In this document: in pieces, positions 33,625-42,733 of the stretch
How the letters are laid out: every line of letters starts with the position of its first letter
Numbering within the stretch: position 1 is the first letter of the stretch
Assembly (NCBI GenBank): GCA_900551075.1
Contig: URVB01000023.1
Span: forward strand, 1 to 53,879
DNA: 53,879 bases
From: an uncultured Blautia sp.
Lineage (GTDB): Bacteria; Bacillota; Clostridia; Lachnospirales; Lachnospiraceae
Reading direction: 5' to 3'
Program-made: the position numbers and the translations under genes
The notes under the pieces: model-generated
Seen by the model: the letters and a program-made list of their open reading frames with translations, nothing else
Told to the model about the DNA's origin: nothing
Database searches by the model: none

Positions 33625-35370
33625 TTATACCATTTCATCCTCTACATATTCCCGCATTCCCTGTAAAATAAAGTACACAGAGGTTGCTCCTGCATCCTGA
33701 TGTCCCACAGCTCTCTGAAGAAGAGATTTTGCACGGCCAAATTTTGCAACATATTTCTTGGTATTCTCCATGCCCTGTCTTGCCGCTTTCTCTGCTGCTT
33801 TCAGCATTTCCAGAAAGCCTTTATCCGCATTGGCCTCCATTGCTTCCACAGCCGGTGCAAGTGCATCTACCATAGTCTTATCTCCTACCTTGGCACCGCC
33901 TCTTTCCTGAATGGCAGCAAGACTCTTCCTTTCCATTTTTGCAATATCCTCCGGAACAAGAACTGCTTTTGCTTCCATTCCTTTGGCACCTGCAAGGTAA
34001 AGGCTTCCAAAAATTACGCCGGAAGCGCCGCCCATGGACATGAGCATCGCCTGTCCTGCCGTTTCAAATATCTTATAAACATTTTCTGCTCCCTGCATTT
34101 TCAGAAGCTTTTTTTTAGCCCTCTGCATGCCGCCAGCCATTCCTATTCCATGATCTCCGTCACCAATCGCACTGTCCACCTCTGTAAGATAAGGCTTCTG
34201 TGCAATCACCTTATCTGCGACATAAATCAGCATATTTCTGGCGTCTTCTGCATTCAGCTCTTCCAGAACGCCTTCTTTGCTCCTCGTAATTTCCGCTGCT
34301 TCCACATCACTTTCGTCAAATTCGATCTCTTCCTCGTCTTCTATGACTTCTATATTGGCTCCGCCGGTCAGTTCGCCTTTGGCATAGAACGGAGAATAGC
34401 AGGGTGCATCATAATATTTCACCAGCTCATCGTCCAGACGCAGTATGGAAATAGAAAATCCCCCCATTTCCATACAGGTACAGAAAGTCCTGATTTCCGC
34501 ATCATGGACGATCAATCCATCTTTCATCAGACGTTTATATAAATCGTAATACACAATGTTCAGTTCCAAAAGAGGCGTGGAACCAAGTCCGTTCACCAGA
34601 ACAGCAATCCGTTCTCCTTCTTTTAACCGCATTTCCTCTTTTATTTCTCTGTACATTCGGTCTACCATATTATCCGCAGACATCATTTTCGTTCTCTCAA
34701 TTCCCGGCTCACCGTGAAGACCCATACCGAATTCCATTTCATCCTCTGCCAGCTCAAAGGTAGGCTTATCATTTCCCGGCAGCGTGCCCGGAGAGGTGGC
34801 AAGACCTATGGTACTCATGTTATCTCTTGCCTTCTCTGTGATACGTACAACTTCTTCAAAATCAAGTCCGGCATCACAGGCAGCTCCTGCGATTTTGATT
34901 ATGTAGATATCGCCTGCAATTCCTCTTCTGTCCGTAATTCTTTCTTTTGGTGCGGATGCAAAATCGTCCCATACACGTACGTGGGCTGTCTTCATTCCAT
35001 CTGCCCGGCAAAGCTCTTCTGCCATATCAAAATTCAGATTGTCACCAGCGTAATTTCCATATAAAAATAAAACTCCCTTACCCTGATCCACCGCTTTAGC
35101 AGCTTCATAAATCAGTTCCGGATTGGGGGATGCGCAGATGTTTCCGCTTGCACATGCATCTGCAAGACCAGCGCCGACAAAGCCGGAAAACAGTGGCTCA
35201 TGACCGCTTCCGCCGCCAATTACCAGGGCAACCTTATCTTTTCTGTTAGCTCTGTATTTAAAAGCATTGTAATCACCAATTTTTTTATATAATTTCTTAT
35301 AAGCCATCAGATAACCCGCAAGCATTTCTTCTACTACATTAGAAACGTCAGAATTCAGTATTTTTTTCAT
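33625..35370 (-). CDS. Fused DhaK-DhaL dihydroxyacetone/erythrulose kinase
   Basis: A 581-residue ATP-dependent ketose kinase. The DhaK half (residues 1-340) has VIGGGSGHEPLFSGFVG and His219 in GMGLHGEPGIE, which holds the substrate covalently. A short acidic linker (EVIEDEEEIEFDESDVEAAE) leads to the DhaL half (about 365-581) with the ATP/Mg site DSAIGDGDHGIGM (Asp404, Asp406) and MGGASGVIFGSLYL. The fusion is the ATP-dependent type rather than the PTS type. With the TpiA- and RpiB-like genes downstream, the likely substrate is erythrulose (LerK/DerK-like), though dihydroxyacetone fits the sequence equally. Confidence 0.92.
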   Translation of the reverse strand: MKKILNSDVSNVVEEMLAGYLMAYKKLYKKIGDYNAFKYRANRKDKVALVIGGGSGHEPLFSGFVGAGLADACASGNICASPNPELIYEAAKAVDQGKGVLFLYGNYAGDNLNFDMAEELCRADGMKTAHVRVWDDFASAPKERITDRRGIAGDIYIIKIAGAACDAGLDFEEVVRITEKARDNMSTIGLATSPGTLPGNDKPTFELAEDEMEFGMGLHGEPGIERTKMMSADNMVDRMYREIKEEMRLKEGERIAVLVNGLGSTPLLELNIVYYDLYKRLMKDGLIVHDAEIRTFCTCMEMGGFSISILRLDDELVKYYDAPCYSPFYAKGELTGGANIEVIEDEEEIEFDESDVEAAEITRSKEGVLEELNAEDARNMLIYVADKVIAQKPYLTEVDSAIGDGDHGIGMAGGMQRAKKKLLKMQGAENVYKIFETAGQAMLMSMGGASGVIFGSLYLAGAKGMEAKAVLVPEDIAKMERKSLAAIQERGGAKVGDKTMVDALAPAVEAMEANADKGFLEMLKAAEKAARQGMENTKKYVAKFGRAKSLLQRAVGHQDAGATSVYFILQGMREYVEDEMV

Positions 35371-35450
35371 AGCCCTATCTCCTTATGATTTTCAAAGAGC
35401 TGTGATTTTTTACCACACAGCATCATAAAAAACCGCAGCCACCTGTTACA

Positions 35451-36488
35451 CTACATCTTAATAACGCCTTTGATTACGTCCTGTTTGTTGTCAATATTGT
35501 AATTAACCCCGTGAATGATATCCTTAAAATCAAACTCATGGGAAACAATGGATTTCACCGGAAGTTTTCCCTGACTGATCAGTTTGATCGCCGTAGGATA
35601 AAGATTTCTGTAACGGAAGATCGTATAAAGACGTGCTTCTGCCGCACTTAAACTTCCAATATCATATGTAATCTCTGCGTTTGCACACATACCAACTAAT
35701 GTGACAGCTCCGCCTTTTTTCACCATTTTTGCAGTCTGCAGAGTTGTAAATTCAGCGCCTGCTGTTTCGTAAACCAGGTCACACCCGCCCATGGCCTGAA
35801 TGACCTTTACCGCATCCTGCTCTTTTCCGTTGATGATCACAGAAGCGCCTACTTCCTTTGCCTTCTGAAGACGCCTTTCCAATACATCGACTGCATAAAT
35901 CTCATCAATTCCCGCCGCCTTCAGGGCCATAACCGTAACAAGACCGATACATCCGCATCCTAAAACCACTGCGCTCTGTCCCATTTTTGCACCGGAAATA
36001 TTTACTGCATGGAGACCTACTGCCATTGGCTCTACCAGTGCGCCTTCCATAGTGTCTACATTATCCGGAAGCTTGAAGCACATTTTTGCGGGGTGCGCAT
36101 AATACTCCAGAAACACGCCATCTCTCTGATGGGGAACTGCCATAAAGTCCATATCAGGACACAAATTGTAATAACCTTTTTGGCACATTTCGCACTCACC
36201 GCAGCCTACACCCGGTTCCAGAGCCACCCGGTCTCCAACCTTAAGATTCGTAACGTTCTCTCCAATCTCTACAACCGTTCCACCAGACTCATGTCCCAGT
36301 ACAAGCGGCTCATCAACGATCCAGTTTCCAACTCTTCCCGCTTCAAAGAAATGCATATCAGAACCACAGATTCCAACATATTCTATTTTTACAAGAACCT
36401 CATCCGGCTTAACCTTTGGAATCTCTCTTTCCTCAATTATCATCTCTCTGATATCCGTCATTACCGCAACTTTCATTTTACCTTCCAT
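35451..36488 (-). CDS. Zinc-dependent polyol dehydrogenase (MDR family)
   Basis: A 345-residue medium-chain dehydrogenase of the sorbitol/threonine dehydrogenase type. Catalytic zinc ligands fall in VGICGSDMHFFE and GHESGG. The structural zinc site has four Cys in GCGECEMCQKGYYNLC (near residues 95-110). The NAD fold shows VLGCGCIGLVTV. It would oxidise the imported polyol to a ketose, for example a tetritol to erythrulose, feeding the kinase downstream. AAAGGAGCGG precedes the start. Confidence 0.92.
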   Translation of the reverse strand: MEGKMKVAVMTDIREMIIEEREIPKVKPDEVLVKIEYVGICGSDMHFFEAGRVGNWIVDEPLVLGHESGGTVVEIGENVTNLKVGDRVALEPGVGCGECEMCQKGYYNLCPDMDFMAVPHQRDGVFLEYYAHPAKMCFKLPDNVDTMEGALVEPMAVGLHAVNISGAKMGQSAVVLGCGCIGLVTVMALKAAGIDEIYAVDVLERRLQKAKEVGASVIINGKEQDAVKVIQAMGGCDLVYETAGAEFTTLQTAKMVKKGGAVTLVGMCANAEITYDIGSLSAAEARLYTIFRYRNLYPTAIKLISQGKLPVKSIVSHEFDFKDIIHGVNYNIDNKQDVIKGVIKM

Positions 36489-36572
36489 TTTAATCCGCTC
36501 CTTTTAAAATTTTTTACGTTCTTATATTTTTCACTTGCTAATTATTTTTTTAACAATGCTTATTCTAAATAT

Positions 36573-36598
36573 AGGGGAACGAAAATTCTCCGTCCCCC
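36573..36598 (-). terminator. Intercistronic hairpin after the ribose-type binding protein
   Basis: AGGGGAACG and CGTCCCCC flank a 9-nt loop; the minus side continues TATATTTAG. It lies between the highly expressed binding-protein gene and the dehydrogenase and probably gives partial termination or 3'-end protection. Confidence 0.55.
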
Positions 36599-36652
36599 AT
36601 ATCTCGGGAAGGCTATTTTAAGGGGCGATAGCATTCTCCGTTTTTTCATTTT

Positions 36653-37600
36653 TTATTTGTATAAGGTCGTAAGAAGCTCATCAACGTTGTCCTGTGTATA
36701 ATTTGTCATATCGATCAGGTTGATGTATTCATCCGGTGTTTCTCCATTCAGTATCTGGCTGCAAAGTTCAACACCTAAACCGCCCTCAAGAACTGCATCC
36801 TGATATACGGTAGATAACAGAGTTCCTTCTTTTACTGCGTTACATCCATCTTCGATTGCGTCTACGCCAGTTACAATGATATCTTCGCCGGCTTTCAGAC
36901 CTGCTGCTTCAATAGCCATGATCGCACCAAGTGCCATCTCATCATTATGAGCTACGATCGCATCGATATCATCCCATGTCTGCAGCCAGTTCTCAACTAA
37001 GGACTGTGCTTCTTCTCTGCTCCAGTTAGCTGTCTGGTCAGCAAGAACTTCGATATCCGGGTTTTCTGCCAGAACATTTTCATTTCCTTCAAGACGGTCA
37101 ATCTGTGCGGACTGTCCGATTGGTCCTTCCAGGATACAGATCTTACCGGAACCGCCGATCGCATCAATCGCGCTCTGCATTTCCAATTCGCCTGCCAATA
37201 CATCGTCCGGACCCGAATAGTAGTAATCCTCATCTGTATTAATGGTCATATTTACAGCAACAAGGGGAATATCTGCTTCTTTTGCCAGGTCAAGCGCAGG
37301 TACAATAGCATCGGAATCAACTGCTGCAACGAGCAGACAATCAACGCCCTGGCCGATCAGATTTTCTACCTGTGTAATCTGATTTGCAGAGTCATTTTCT
37401 GCATCCAGGCTAACCAGATCTAATCCCAGCTCCTCACACTTCTCCTCTACACCCTGATTCATCAGAGTAATAAACTCAGAACTGTAGTAATAGGTATATC
37501 CAACTGTCTTCTTCTCTTCTGCGTGTACAGCCGCAGGTGCCGCTACTGTTGTGATAGCCATGGCAGAAGCCATTAATCGTGTGATCATTCTTTTTTTCAT
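36653..37600 (-). CDS. Ribose-type ABC transporter substrate-binding protein
   Basis: About 315 residues; the start at 37600 (M-K-K-R-M-I-T-R) has a perfect AGGAGG nine bases upstream, and the ATG at 37621 is unlikely. It is a RbsB-like fold: VGYTYYYSSEFITLMNQGVEEKCEELG, LDAENDSANQITQVENLIGQGVD, IVAHNDEMALGAIMAIEAAG and ITGVDAI are typical. The signal peptide ends A-V-H-A-E-E-K and has no Cys, so no lipid anchor is predicted. It may bind a tetritol or other small polyol, inferred from the operon. Confidence 0.92.
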   Translation of the reverse strand: MKKRMITRLMASAMAITTVAAPAAVHAEEKKTVGYTYYYSSEFITLMNQGVEEKCEELGLDLVSLDAENDSANQITQVENLIGQGVDCLLVAAVDSDAIVPALDLAKEADIPLVAVNMTINTDEDYYYSGPDDVLAGELEMQSAIDAIGGSGKICILEGPIGQSAQIDRLEGNENVLAENPDIEVLADQTANWSREEAQSLVENWLQTWDDIDAIVAHNDEMALGAIMAIEAAGLKAGEDIIVTGVDAIEDGCNAVKEGTLLSTVYQDAVLEGGLGVELCSQILNGETPDEYINLIDMTNYTQDNVDELLTTLYK

Positions 37601-37641
37601 TGTAAAAATCCTCCTATACATTTGCTGTTTTTGGTTTGTTA

Positions 37642-38583
37642 CTATTTGTTTCTTCGGGTATCAATTAATATCGCCCCTAATATAATTAATCCCCTGACAA
37701 CCTGCTGATAATAAGATGTTACATTTAAAAGGTCCAGACCTGTGTTTACCATACCCAGCAGCAGTGCTCCCAGAAGTGTTCCCCATAATTTACCGGTTCC
37801 TCCCGAAAGACTTGTTCCACCGATTACGGTAGCTGCAATGGCATTCAGTTCATAACCGTCACCTGCTGTTGCAAGACCGGCAGATACACGGGCTGTCAAT
37901 ACTACGGCCGCAACACCGCAGCACATTCCACTGAACATATACACCAGAAGCAGAACCTTTTTTACATTGATACCGGAAACCATAGCTGCCTGTGGATTTC
38001 CGCCTACTGCATAGATATAACGGCCAAGCTTAAACTTTGACAGCATTACTGAAAAGATGAGAAATACGGCAAAAAGAACAATTGTAGGAATCGGAAGCCC
38101 CAGAATGCTTCCCTTGCCGATCACCAGGAATTCTGCCGGCAGCTTGGAAATCGGCTTTCCATCACAATAGATGTACGTCAGTCCGCGTCCAACCGTCAGC
38201 ATGGACAAGGTTACAACAAATGCCGGTGCATTCCAGTATGCAACAAAATAACCGTTGATCATTCCCATGATACATCCCACTACGACCGCAATAACCGCGA
38301 TCACGAATATGGGAAGATCAGTATTATTCAGCATACCTGCTGTCAAAATACCGGAAAAAGCTACGATTGACCCCACAGAAAGGTCGATACCGCCTGTCAG
38401 ACAGACGAGAGACATTCCAATTGCAAGAATACCGTTAATGGAAACCTGCCTTAGGATATTCAAAATATTGGTAGTCTTTAAGAAGTTTGGAGATGCAATA
38501 CTCAATACAACTCCCAGACCTAGAATAATCAGTACCAGCGTCAAACTGTTAAGTATTTCTTTGATTGATTTTTTATTATCCAT
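37642..38583 (-). CDS. Ribose-type ABC transporter permease
   Basis: A 313-residue RbsC-like permease with about eight to ten membrane segments. Landmarks are NILNILRQVSINGILAIGMSLVCLTGGIDLSVGS near residue 40 and VGGNPQAAMVSGI, which contacts the ATPase. The C-terminal IIGGTSLSGGTGKLWGTLLGALLLGMVNTGLDLL is typical. It lies between the ATPase and binding-protein genes. It is the only permease of the system and could also be the docking partner of the ATPase-like protein at 40279. Confidence 0.94.
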   Translation of the reverse strand: MDNKKSIKEILNSLTLVLIILGLGVVLSIASPNFLKTTNILNILRQVSINGILAIGMSLVCLTGGIDLSVGSIVAFSGILTAGMLNNTDLPIFVIAVIAVVVGCIMGMINGYFVAYWNAPAFVVTLSMLTVGRGLTYIYCDGKPISKLPAEFLVIGKGSILGLPIPTIVLFAVFLIFSVMLSKFKLGRYIYAVGGNPQAAMVSGINVKKVLLLVYMFSGMCCGVAAVVLTARVSAGLATAGDGYELNAIAATVIGGTSLSGGTGKLWGTLLGALLLGMVNTGLDLLNVTSYYQQVVRGLIILGAILIDTRRNK

Positions 38584-38592
38584 ATCGTCCTC

Positions 38593-40110
38593 CTAATTCA
38601 ATTCAGCCGCTGCATATTCCAGAATTCTTTCCTGAGAAGCTTCCGCCGCGGAAATTTCGCCGCTGATCCTTCCGCCGCTCATGATGATAATTCTGTCACA
38701 CATTCCGAGAATTTCCGGCATTTCTGAAGAAATAAAAATAATGGATTTTCCTTCCTCCGCCAGTTTTGCAATCAACTTGTAAATCTCCGTTTTGGCACCT
38801 ACGTCGATACCTCTTGTAGGTTCGTCAAACACAATTATTTCCGGATTCTGCATCAGCCATTTTGCCAGAACGATTTTCTGCTGGTTACCACCGCTTAAGT
38901 TGCCTGCTTTCTGCTCCAGCGACGGTGTTTTGATATTCAAAGCTTCCTTATATTTCACACTGTCCGCACGGGCCTTTCTGTGGTTGATACAGCCAAAGTT
39001 ATCAGACAATTGATCCAATGAGGCAAGAATAATATTATCGCCTACATCCATTCCGAGAACCAGTCCGTTTCCTTTTCGATCCTCTGTCACATATCCCAGA
39101 CCTGCCCGTTTCATTATTTTAGGAGTCTGCCTGGGAATCACCTTTCCCTTTACTGTAATAGTGCCGCCGGTAATCTTTGTGACACCAAAAACAGCATTCA
39201 TAATTTCCGTACGTCCAGCTCCCATAAGACCTGCAAATCCCAGAATCTCACCTTTTCTGGCCTCGAAGGATATATCCTCAAATACACCCTCCTGTTTCAG
39301 ATTCTGTACCTTCAAAATAGTTTCTCCCGGAACATTTCGTTTTACGGGATAAATCTCTGTCAGGTCACGGTCTACCATTAGTTTAATAAGTTTTGGTTCA
39401 TCAACTTCCGATACCGGATAGTCACCCACATGGAGACCATCACGGAAAACGGTAATCACATCTCCAATTGCAAAAAGCTCAGACATTTTATGACTGATAT
39501 AGACAATACATCGTCCTTCTGCCTTCAGCTTCCGAATAATACCAAACAGATTTTCCACTTCGCTCTCTGTAATGGAGGATGTGGGCTCATCCATAATAAT
39601 AATATCTGAATTGTAGGACAGAGCCTTGGCAATCTCTACCATCTGCATTTGTGATGTGGAAAGTGCCTTCATTTTCGTCGAAGATGACACATTACGCATG
39701 CCTACCTCTTTCAGCAACTCATCTGAAAGACTATTCATCTTAGCAAAATCAACAATTCCTATCCCTTTTTTCGGTTCCTTACCGAGGAAAATATTTTCCG
39801 CAATCGTCATATCCAATACCGGACTGAGTTCCTGATGAATCATGGAAATTCCAAATAGTGTTGCCTGTTTAGGATTGGCGATTGTTACCTTTTTTCCATG
39901 CAGTATAATTTCACCTTCATCCGCCTTATAAATCCCATCCAGAATCTTCATCAGTGTGGATTTCCCTGCACCATTTTCTCCAATAAGAACGTGAACCTCA
40001 CCCCTTTGAAACGTCACATTGACATTCTGAAGAGCCTTTACTCCAGGGAAGAACTTACTAATACCTTTTGCTTCAAGAATGATTTCATTATTTCTTGAAT
40101 CTGCTGCCAT
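38593..40110 (-). CDS. Ribose-type ABC transporter ATPase
   Basis: A 505-residue double ATPase of the RbsA/MglA type. The first half has an intact Walker A (GENGAGKSTLM), LSTSQMQMVEIAKAL and IIMDEPTSSI. The second half has the usual degenerate Walker A (GLMGAGRTEIM), an intact signature LSGGNQQKIVLAKWL, and IVFDEPTRGID. It is the first gene of the transport/catabolic operon. It contrasts with the paralogue immediately upstream at 40279, which keeps none of these motifs. Confidence 0.96.
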   Translation of the reverse strand: MAADSRNNEIILEAKGISKFFPGVKALQNVNVTFQRGEVHVLIGENGAGKSTLMKILDGIYKADEGEIILHGKKVTIANPKQATLFGISMIHQELSPVLDMTIAENIFLGKEPKKGIGIVDFAKMNSLSDELLKEVGMRNVSSSTKMKALSTSQMQMVEIAKALSYNSDIIIMDEPTSSITESEVENLFGIIRKLKAEGRCIVYISHKMSELFAIGDVITVFRDGLHVGDYPVSEVDEPKLIKLMVDRDLTEIYPVKRNVPGETILKVQNLKQEGVFEDISFEARKGEILGFAGLMGAGRTEIMNAVFGVTKITGGTITVKGKVIPRQTPKIMKRAGLGYVTEDRKGNGLVLGMDVGDNIILASLDQLSDNFGCINHRKARADSVKYKEALNIKTPSLEQKAGNLSGGNQQKIVLAKWLMQNPEIIVFDEPTRGIDVGAKTEIYKLIAKLAEEGKSIIFISSEMPEILGMCDRIIIMSGGRISGEISAAEASQERILEYAAAELN

Positions 40111-40143
40111 GATATAATCCTTTTCCCTTCTTAATTTATGTAA

Positions 40144-40149
40144 ATCATA
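40144..40149 (-). promoter_or_regulatory. -10 box of the tetritol operon
   Basis: TATGAT on the minus strand about 40 bp before the ATPase start. The expected -35 position (A-rich, AGGAGTAAAA) has no match to consensus, which suits dependence on an activator such as the adjacent AraC-type response regulator. Confidence 0.5.
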
Positions 40150-40216
40150 GCATCATTCTTTTTTTACTCCTACTAACAATCTTCGTAACAGGGGGGACAT
40201 TCTTCAGATTTTTATA

Positions 40217-40270
40217 AAGGAGGAGGATGCTCCCTGGGCCATTACCGCCTCAGGGGACATCCTCCTCCTT
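40217..40270 (-). terminator. Hairpin after the ATPase-like regulator gene
   Basis: AAGGAGGAGGATG (40217-40229) and CATCCTCCTCCTT (40258-40270) are perfect 13-nt complements with a 28-nt loop. The minus-side tail TTTATAAAAATC is only weakly U-rich, so termination may be incomplete. It divides the regulatory trio from the transport operon. Confidence 0.65.
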
Positions 40271-40278
40271 TAGTTTGT

Positions 40279-41706
40279 CTAATTTATTTTTTCATCAAAT
40301 TCCTCCCGGGATATCAATCTGCCGTGATACATATAGCAGATTCTTCCTTCACAGTAATTAATTTCCGATATACTGGAGGTCACGATCAGAATAGGAATAT
40401 TTCTGTTTTTCAGTGTATAGATCATTTCACGCGCCGCTTCTCTTGCCTGTATATTTCCTTCGGAAAAAGGTTGAATACAGATTAGCAGGTCCGGTGCATA
40501 CAGAAGCCATTTTGCATACAGAACCTTCTGCTGTTCCTCCGGACTGAGATTTTTCATTTTTTTTCGGTAAAGATTTTCCGGGACAATCCCCTCCAGCATG
40601 ATCTGGCTGCTTTTTCGGAATTTTCTATTCATCCATATTCCGTTTATCTTATGGGAAAGCATCATAAAAAGATTATCCATCACACACATTTCCGAAAAAT
40701 TATTAATCTTTGCAAGTTTTCCCTCAATAATTCCAATTCTCACTGCCAGAGGATTCTCGCAGTCCACCAGATGATACCTCTGCCTTGACACAAAAAATCC
40801 ATTCAAAATCCGGCTCCTTCCCCGGATAATATTAATTATTTCATACATACTTTTTTCATCTGCACAAAACAGCTTCACTATCTCGCCTCTATAAACAGAA
40901 AGGGATACTCTCTTTAAATAATCAGAAGAAAAATCCTCCAGCATAACCCTCTCTGAATCCATGTTTCCGCTGAAATAAGCCACCTTTTCATAGTCGATAC
41001 AATTAAACTCATTCTGATAAAGGCATCTGTGCAGCAGCGCATAGTCACATTCTTCCGCCTCTTTTGCAATACAGACCCTTCCGTTTTTTACAATGACTAC
41101 CCTGTCATAAAAAGAAAAATCAATATTCTCAAGAGGTTCCACATACACCACTGCAATTTCCTTTTCCTTCAGTTTCTGAACGATTCCCTTCAGTTTTATG
41201 ATTTCCTGCTGACTCAGAAGGTTTCCAAAACCGGTAATAAAAATAATCTGCTTTTTCAAAGAATATGCTCTGCTCAGTTCGATCTCCATTTTTTCGTAAT
41301 CCGTCAAAGATGACACATTCCTATGTATGCTCAACTGAATTCCCAGTTCTTCAAAAAGCTGCTCTGTTTTCTTTTCGATCATGGGAAAATCCACCTTCCA
41401 CGCTCTTACCTTCTCCCGCATCAGAAAAATATTTTCCGCAATGCTCAGATAATTTACCAGTTGGCTTTCGTTGGTAATCAGTGCAATTTTTTCTCTCAAC
41501 CCGGAAAAAGGAATTGCTTCTTCATTATAATAGAACTTTCCGAAATCCGGCTGTTCCCATCCGGTCATAATTCGCAGAAACAGTGCTTTAGACTGCACAT
41601 TATCAAATACAATATGCGCAATCTCTTCTTTAAATATCACAAAATGGATATTCTTAAGTATATTCCCTTTTTTCAGATTGTTGATTCGAAGCTGTTCCCT
41701 CTTCAT
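40279..41706 (-). CDS. RbsA-like pseudo-ATPase, predicted regulatory component
   Basis: 475 residues with the length and two-lobe layout of RbsA, but no ATPase motif survives. Walker A of lobe 1 is replaced by V-F-D-N-V-Q-S-K-A-L-F (residues 33-43), and its signature and Walker B regions read LTDYEKMEIELSRAY (134-148) and IIFITGFGN. In lobe 2, LSPEEQQKVLYAKWLLY (387-403) keeps only a shadow of LSGGNQQ, and Walker B is LLICIQP with no Asp-Glu. The ORF is intact and well translated, and AGAGGAAATT precedes the ATG, so it is not decaying. It overlaps the end of the histidine kinase gene by 53 bp. I infer a sensor or adaptor that docks on the permease and reports to the kinase. Confidence 0.8.
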   Translation of the reverse strand: MKREQLRINNLKKGNILKNIHFVIFKEEIAHIVFDNVQSKALFLRIMTGWEQPDFGKFYYNEEAIPFSGLREKIALITNESQLVNYLSIAENIFLMREKVRAWKVDFPMIEKKTEQLFEELGIQLSIHRNVSSLTDYEKMEIELSRAYSLKKQIIFITGFGNLLSQQEIIKLKGIVQKLKEKEIAVVYVEPLENIDFSFYDRVVIVKNGRVCIAKEAEECDYALLHRCLYQNEFNCIDYEKVAYFSGNMDSERVMLEDFSSDYLKRVSLSVYRGEIVKLFCADEKSMYEIINIIRGRSRILNGFFVSRQRYHLVDCENPLAVRIGIIEGKLAKINNFSEMCVMDNLFMMLSHKINGIWMNRKFRKSSQIMLEGIVPENLYRKKMKNLSPEEQQKVLYAKWLLYAPDLLICIQPFSEGNIQAREAAREMIYTLKNRNIPILIVTSSISEINYCEGRICYMYHGRLISREEFDEKIN

Positions 41707-42718
41707 AATTTCCTCTTTGTATTCTGGGAAGTGTGATCATGACATCTGTCCCCACATGAATCGTACTGTAGATATGAACGCCATATTCTTCTCCAAATAA
41801 AAGCTTAATCCTGCTGTTTACGTTTTTAATTGCAATGCTGCCTTTTTTCTTTTTGCTCTCTCCTACATAGCTGACTGAAACTCTGCTCAGATAATCATTG
41901 ATCTCTTCTATCTGCTCCTCCGGCATCCCCTTGCCATTATCCCCGATCCGAATCAGAACCTTTTTCGGTGTAGTTTCAATTTTAATAGAAACCACACCTT
42001 TATTTTTTATTTGTTCCAGTCCATGGCAAATGGCATTCTCCACAAACGGCTGCAGCGTCAGCTTAGGAAGCTTCAGATGAAGTACCTCTTCTTCAGGATA
42101 ATCGATTTTCAGCTTCATTTTATCTCCAAAACGATAGTACTGGATAACAAAATAATCTTCCACATTTTCGATTTCTTCTTCCAGAGTCACCAGCTTATCC
42201 ACACCTGTGATAGAATACCGAAAAAAGTTGGAAAGTGCTTCTGTCGCATCTACTACGCTATCCAGCCCGGCACATATGGCATCACCCCGAATGGCTTCCA
42301 GCGCATTATACAAAAAGTGCGGATTAATCTGATTCTGCAATGCCAGATATTCCGCCTGCTTTTTTGACATACGAATGGCATCCTGTTTATCAAGCAGATA
42401 ATGCAGCCTTTCCATAACCTCATCCCAGCGGGGCGCCCAGCCTATCTCATATTCAAACATCTCCTCAAAAACCTGACCATCTACAAACTGACCATACAGT
42501 TTTTTCATATGCAAATAGGGTTTATAAATAAAAACCCTCCCCATATAAGCCCCTGCACCATAAAGAATCAAATCCAGAATAAAAAAAATCGTCAGTATCC
42601 CTGCAGGAAAACTTTTTCTCCACAAACACGCCAGAAACACCAACATGTTTGCCGCAGTAACTCCTCCAAAAAACAGAACTGCCAAGCCAACTCTGTAGGA
42701 TAATATATTTTTTTTCAC
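41654..42718 (-). CDS. Sensor histidine kinase (YesM-like) without external sensor domain
   Basis: A 354-residue membrane kinase. Two adjacent membrane helices (residues about 10-32 and 38-62) are joined by only a few residues (W-R-K-S), so there is no outside ligand domain. The His-kinase region has the phosphorylated His134 in NQINPHFLYNALEA, the N-box LQPFVENAICHGLE and the G-box IGDNGKGMPEEQI. This is the His_kinase/LytS-YesM type paired with AraC-like regulators. It lies 15 bp downstream of the response regulator and overlaps the pseudo-ATPase gene. It must receive its signal through membrane or cytosolic partners. Confidence 0.92.
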   Translation of the reverse strand: MKKNILSYRVGLAVLFFGGVTAANMLVFLACLWRKSFPAGILTIFFILDLILYGAGAYMGRVFIYKPYLHMKKLYGQFVDGQVFEEMFEYEIGWAPRWDEVMERLHYLLDKQDAIRMSKKQAEYLALQNQINPHFLYNALEAIRGDAICAGLDSVVDATEALSNFFRYSITGVDKLVTLEEEIENVEDYFVIQYYRFGDKMKLKIDYPEEEVLHLKLPKLTLQPFVENAICHGLEQIKNKGVVSIKIETTPKKVLIRIGDNGKGMPEEQIEEINDYLSRVSVSYVGESKKKKGSIAIKNVNSRIKLLFGEEYGVHIYSTIHVGTDVMITLPRIQRGNYEEGTASNQQSEKREYT

Positions 42719-42733
42719 ATTTTTCCCCTTCCG

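Noticed and set aside
40279..41706. ATPase-like gene as a pseudogene
   Set aside because: The ORF is full length, with a good ribosome site and tight overlap with the kinase gene, and loses all motifs by substitution, not frameshift.
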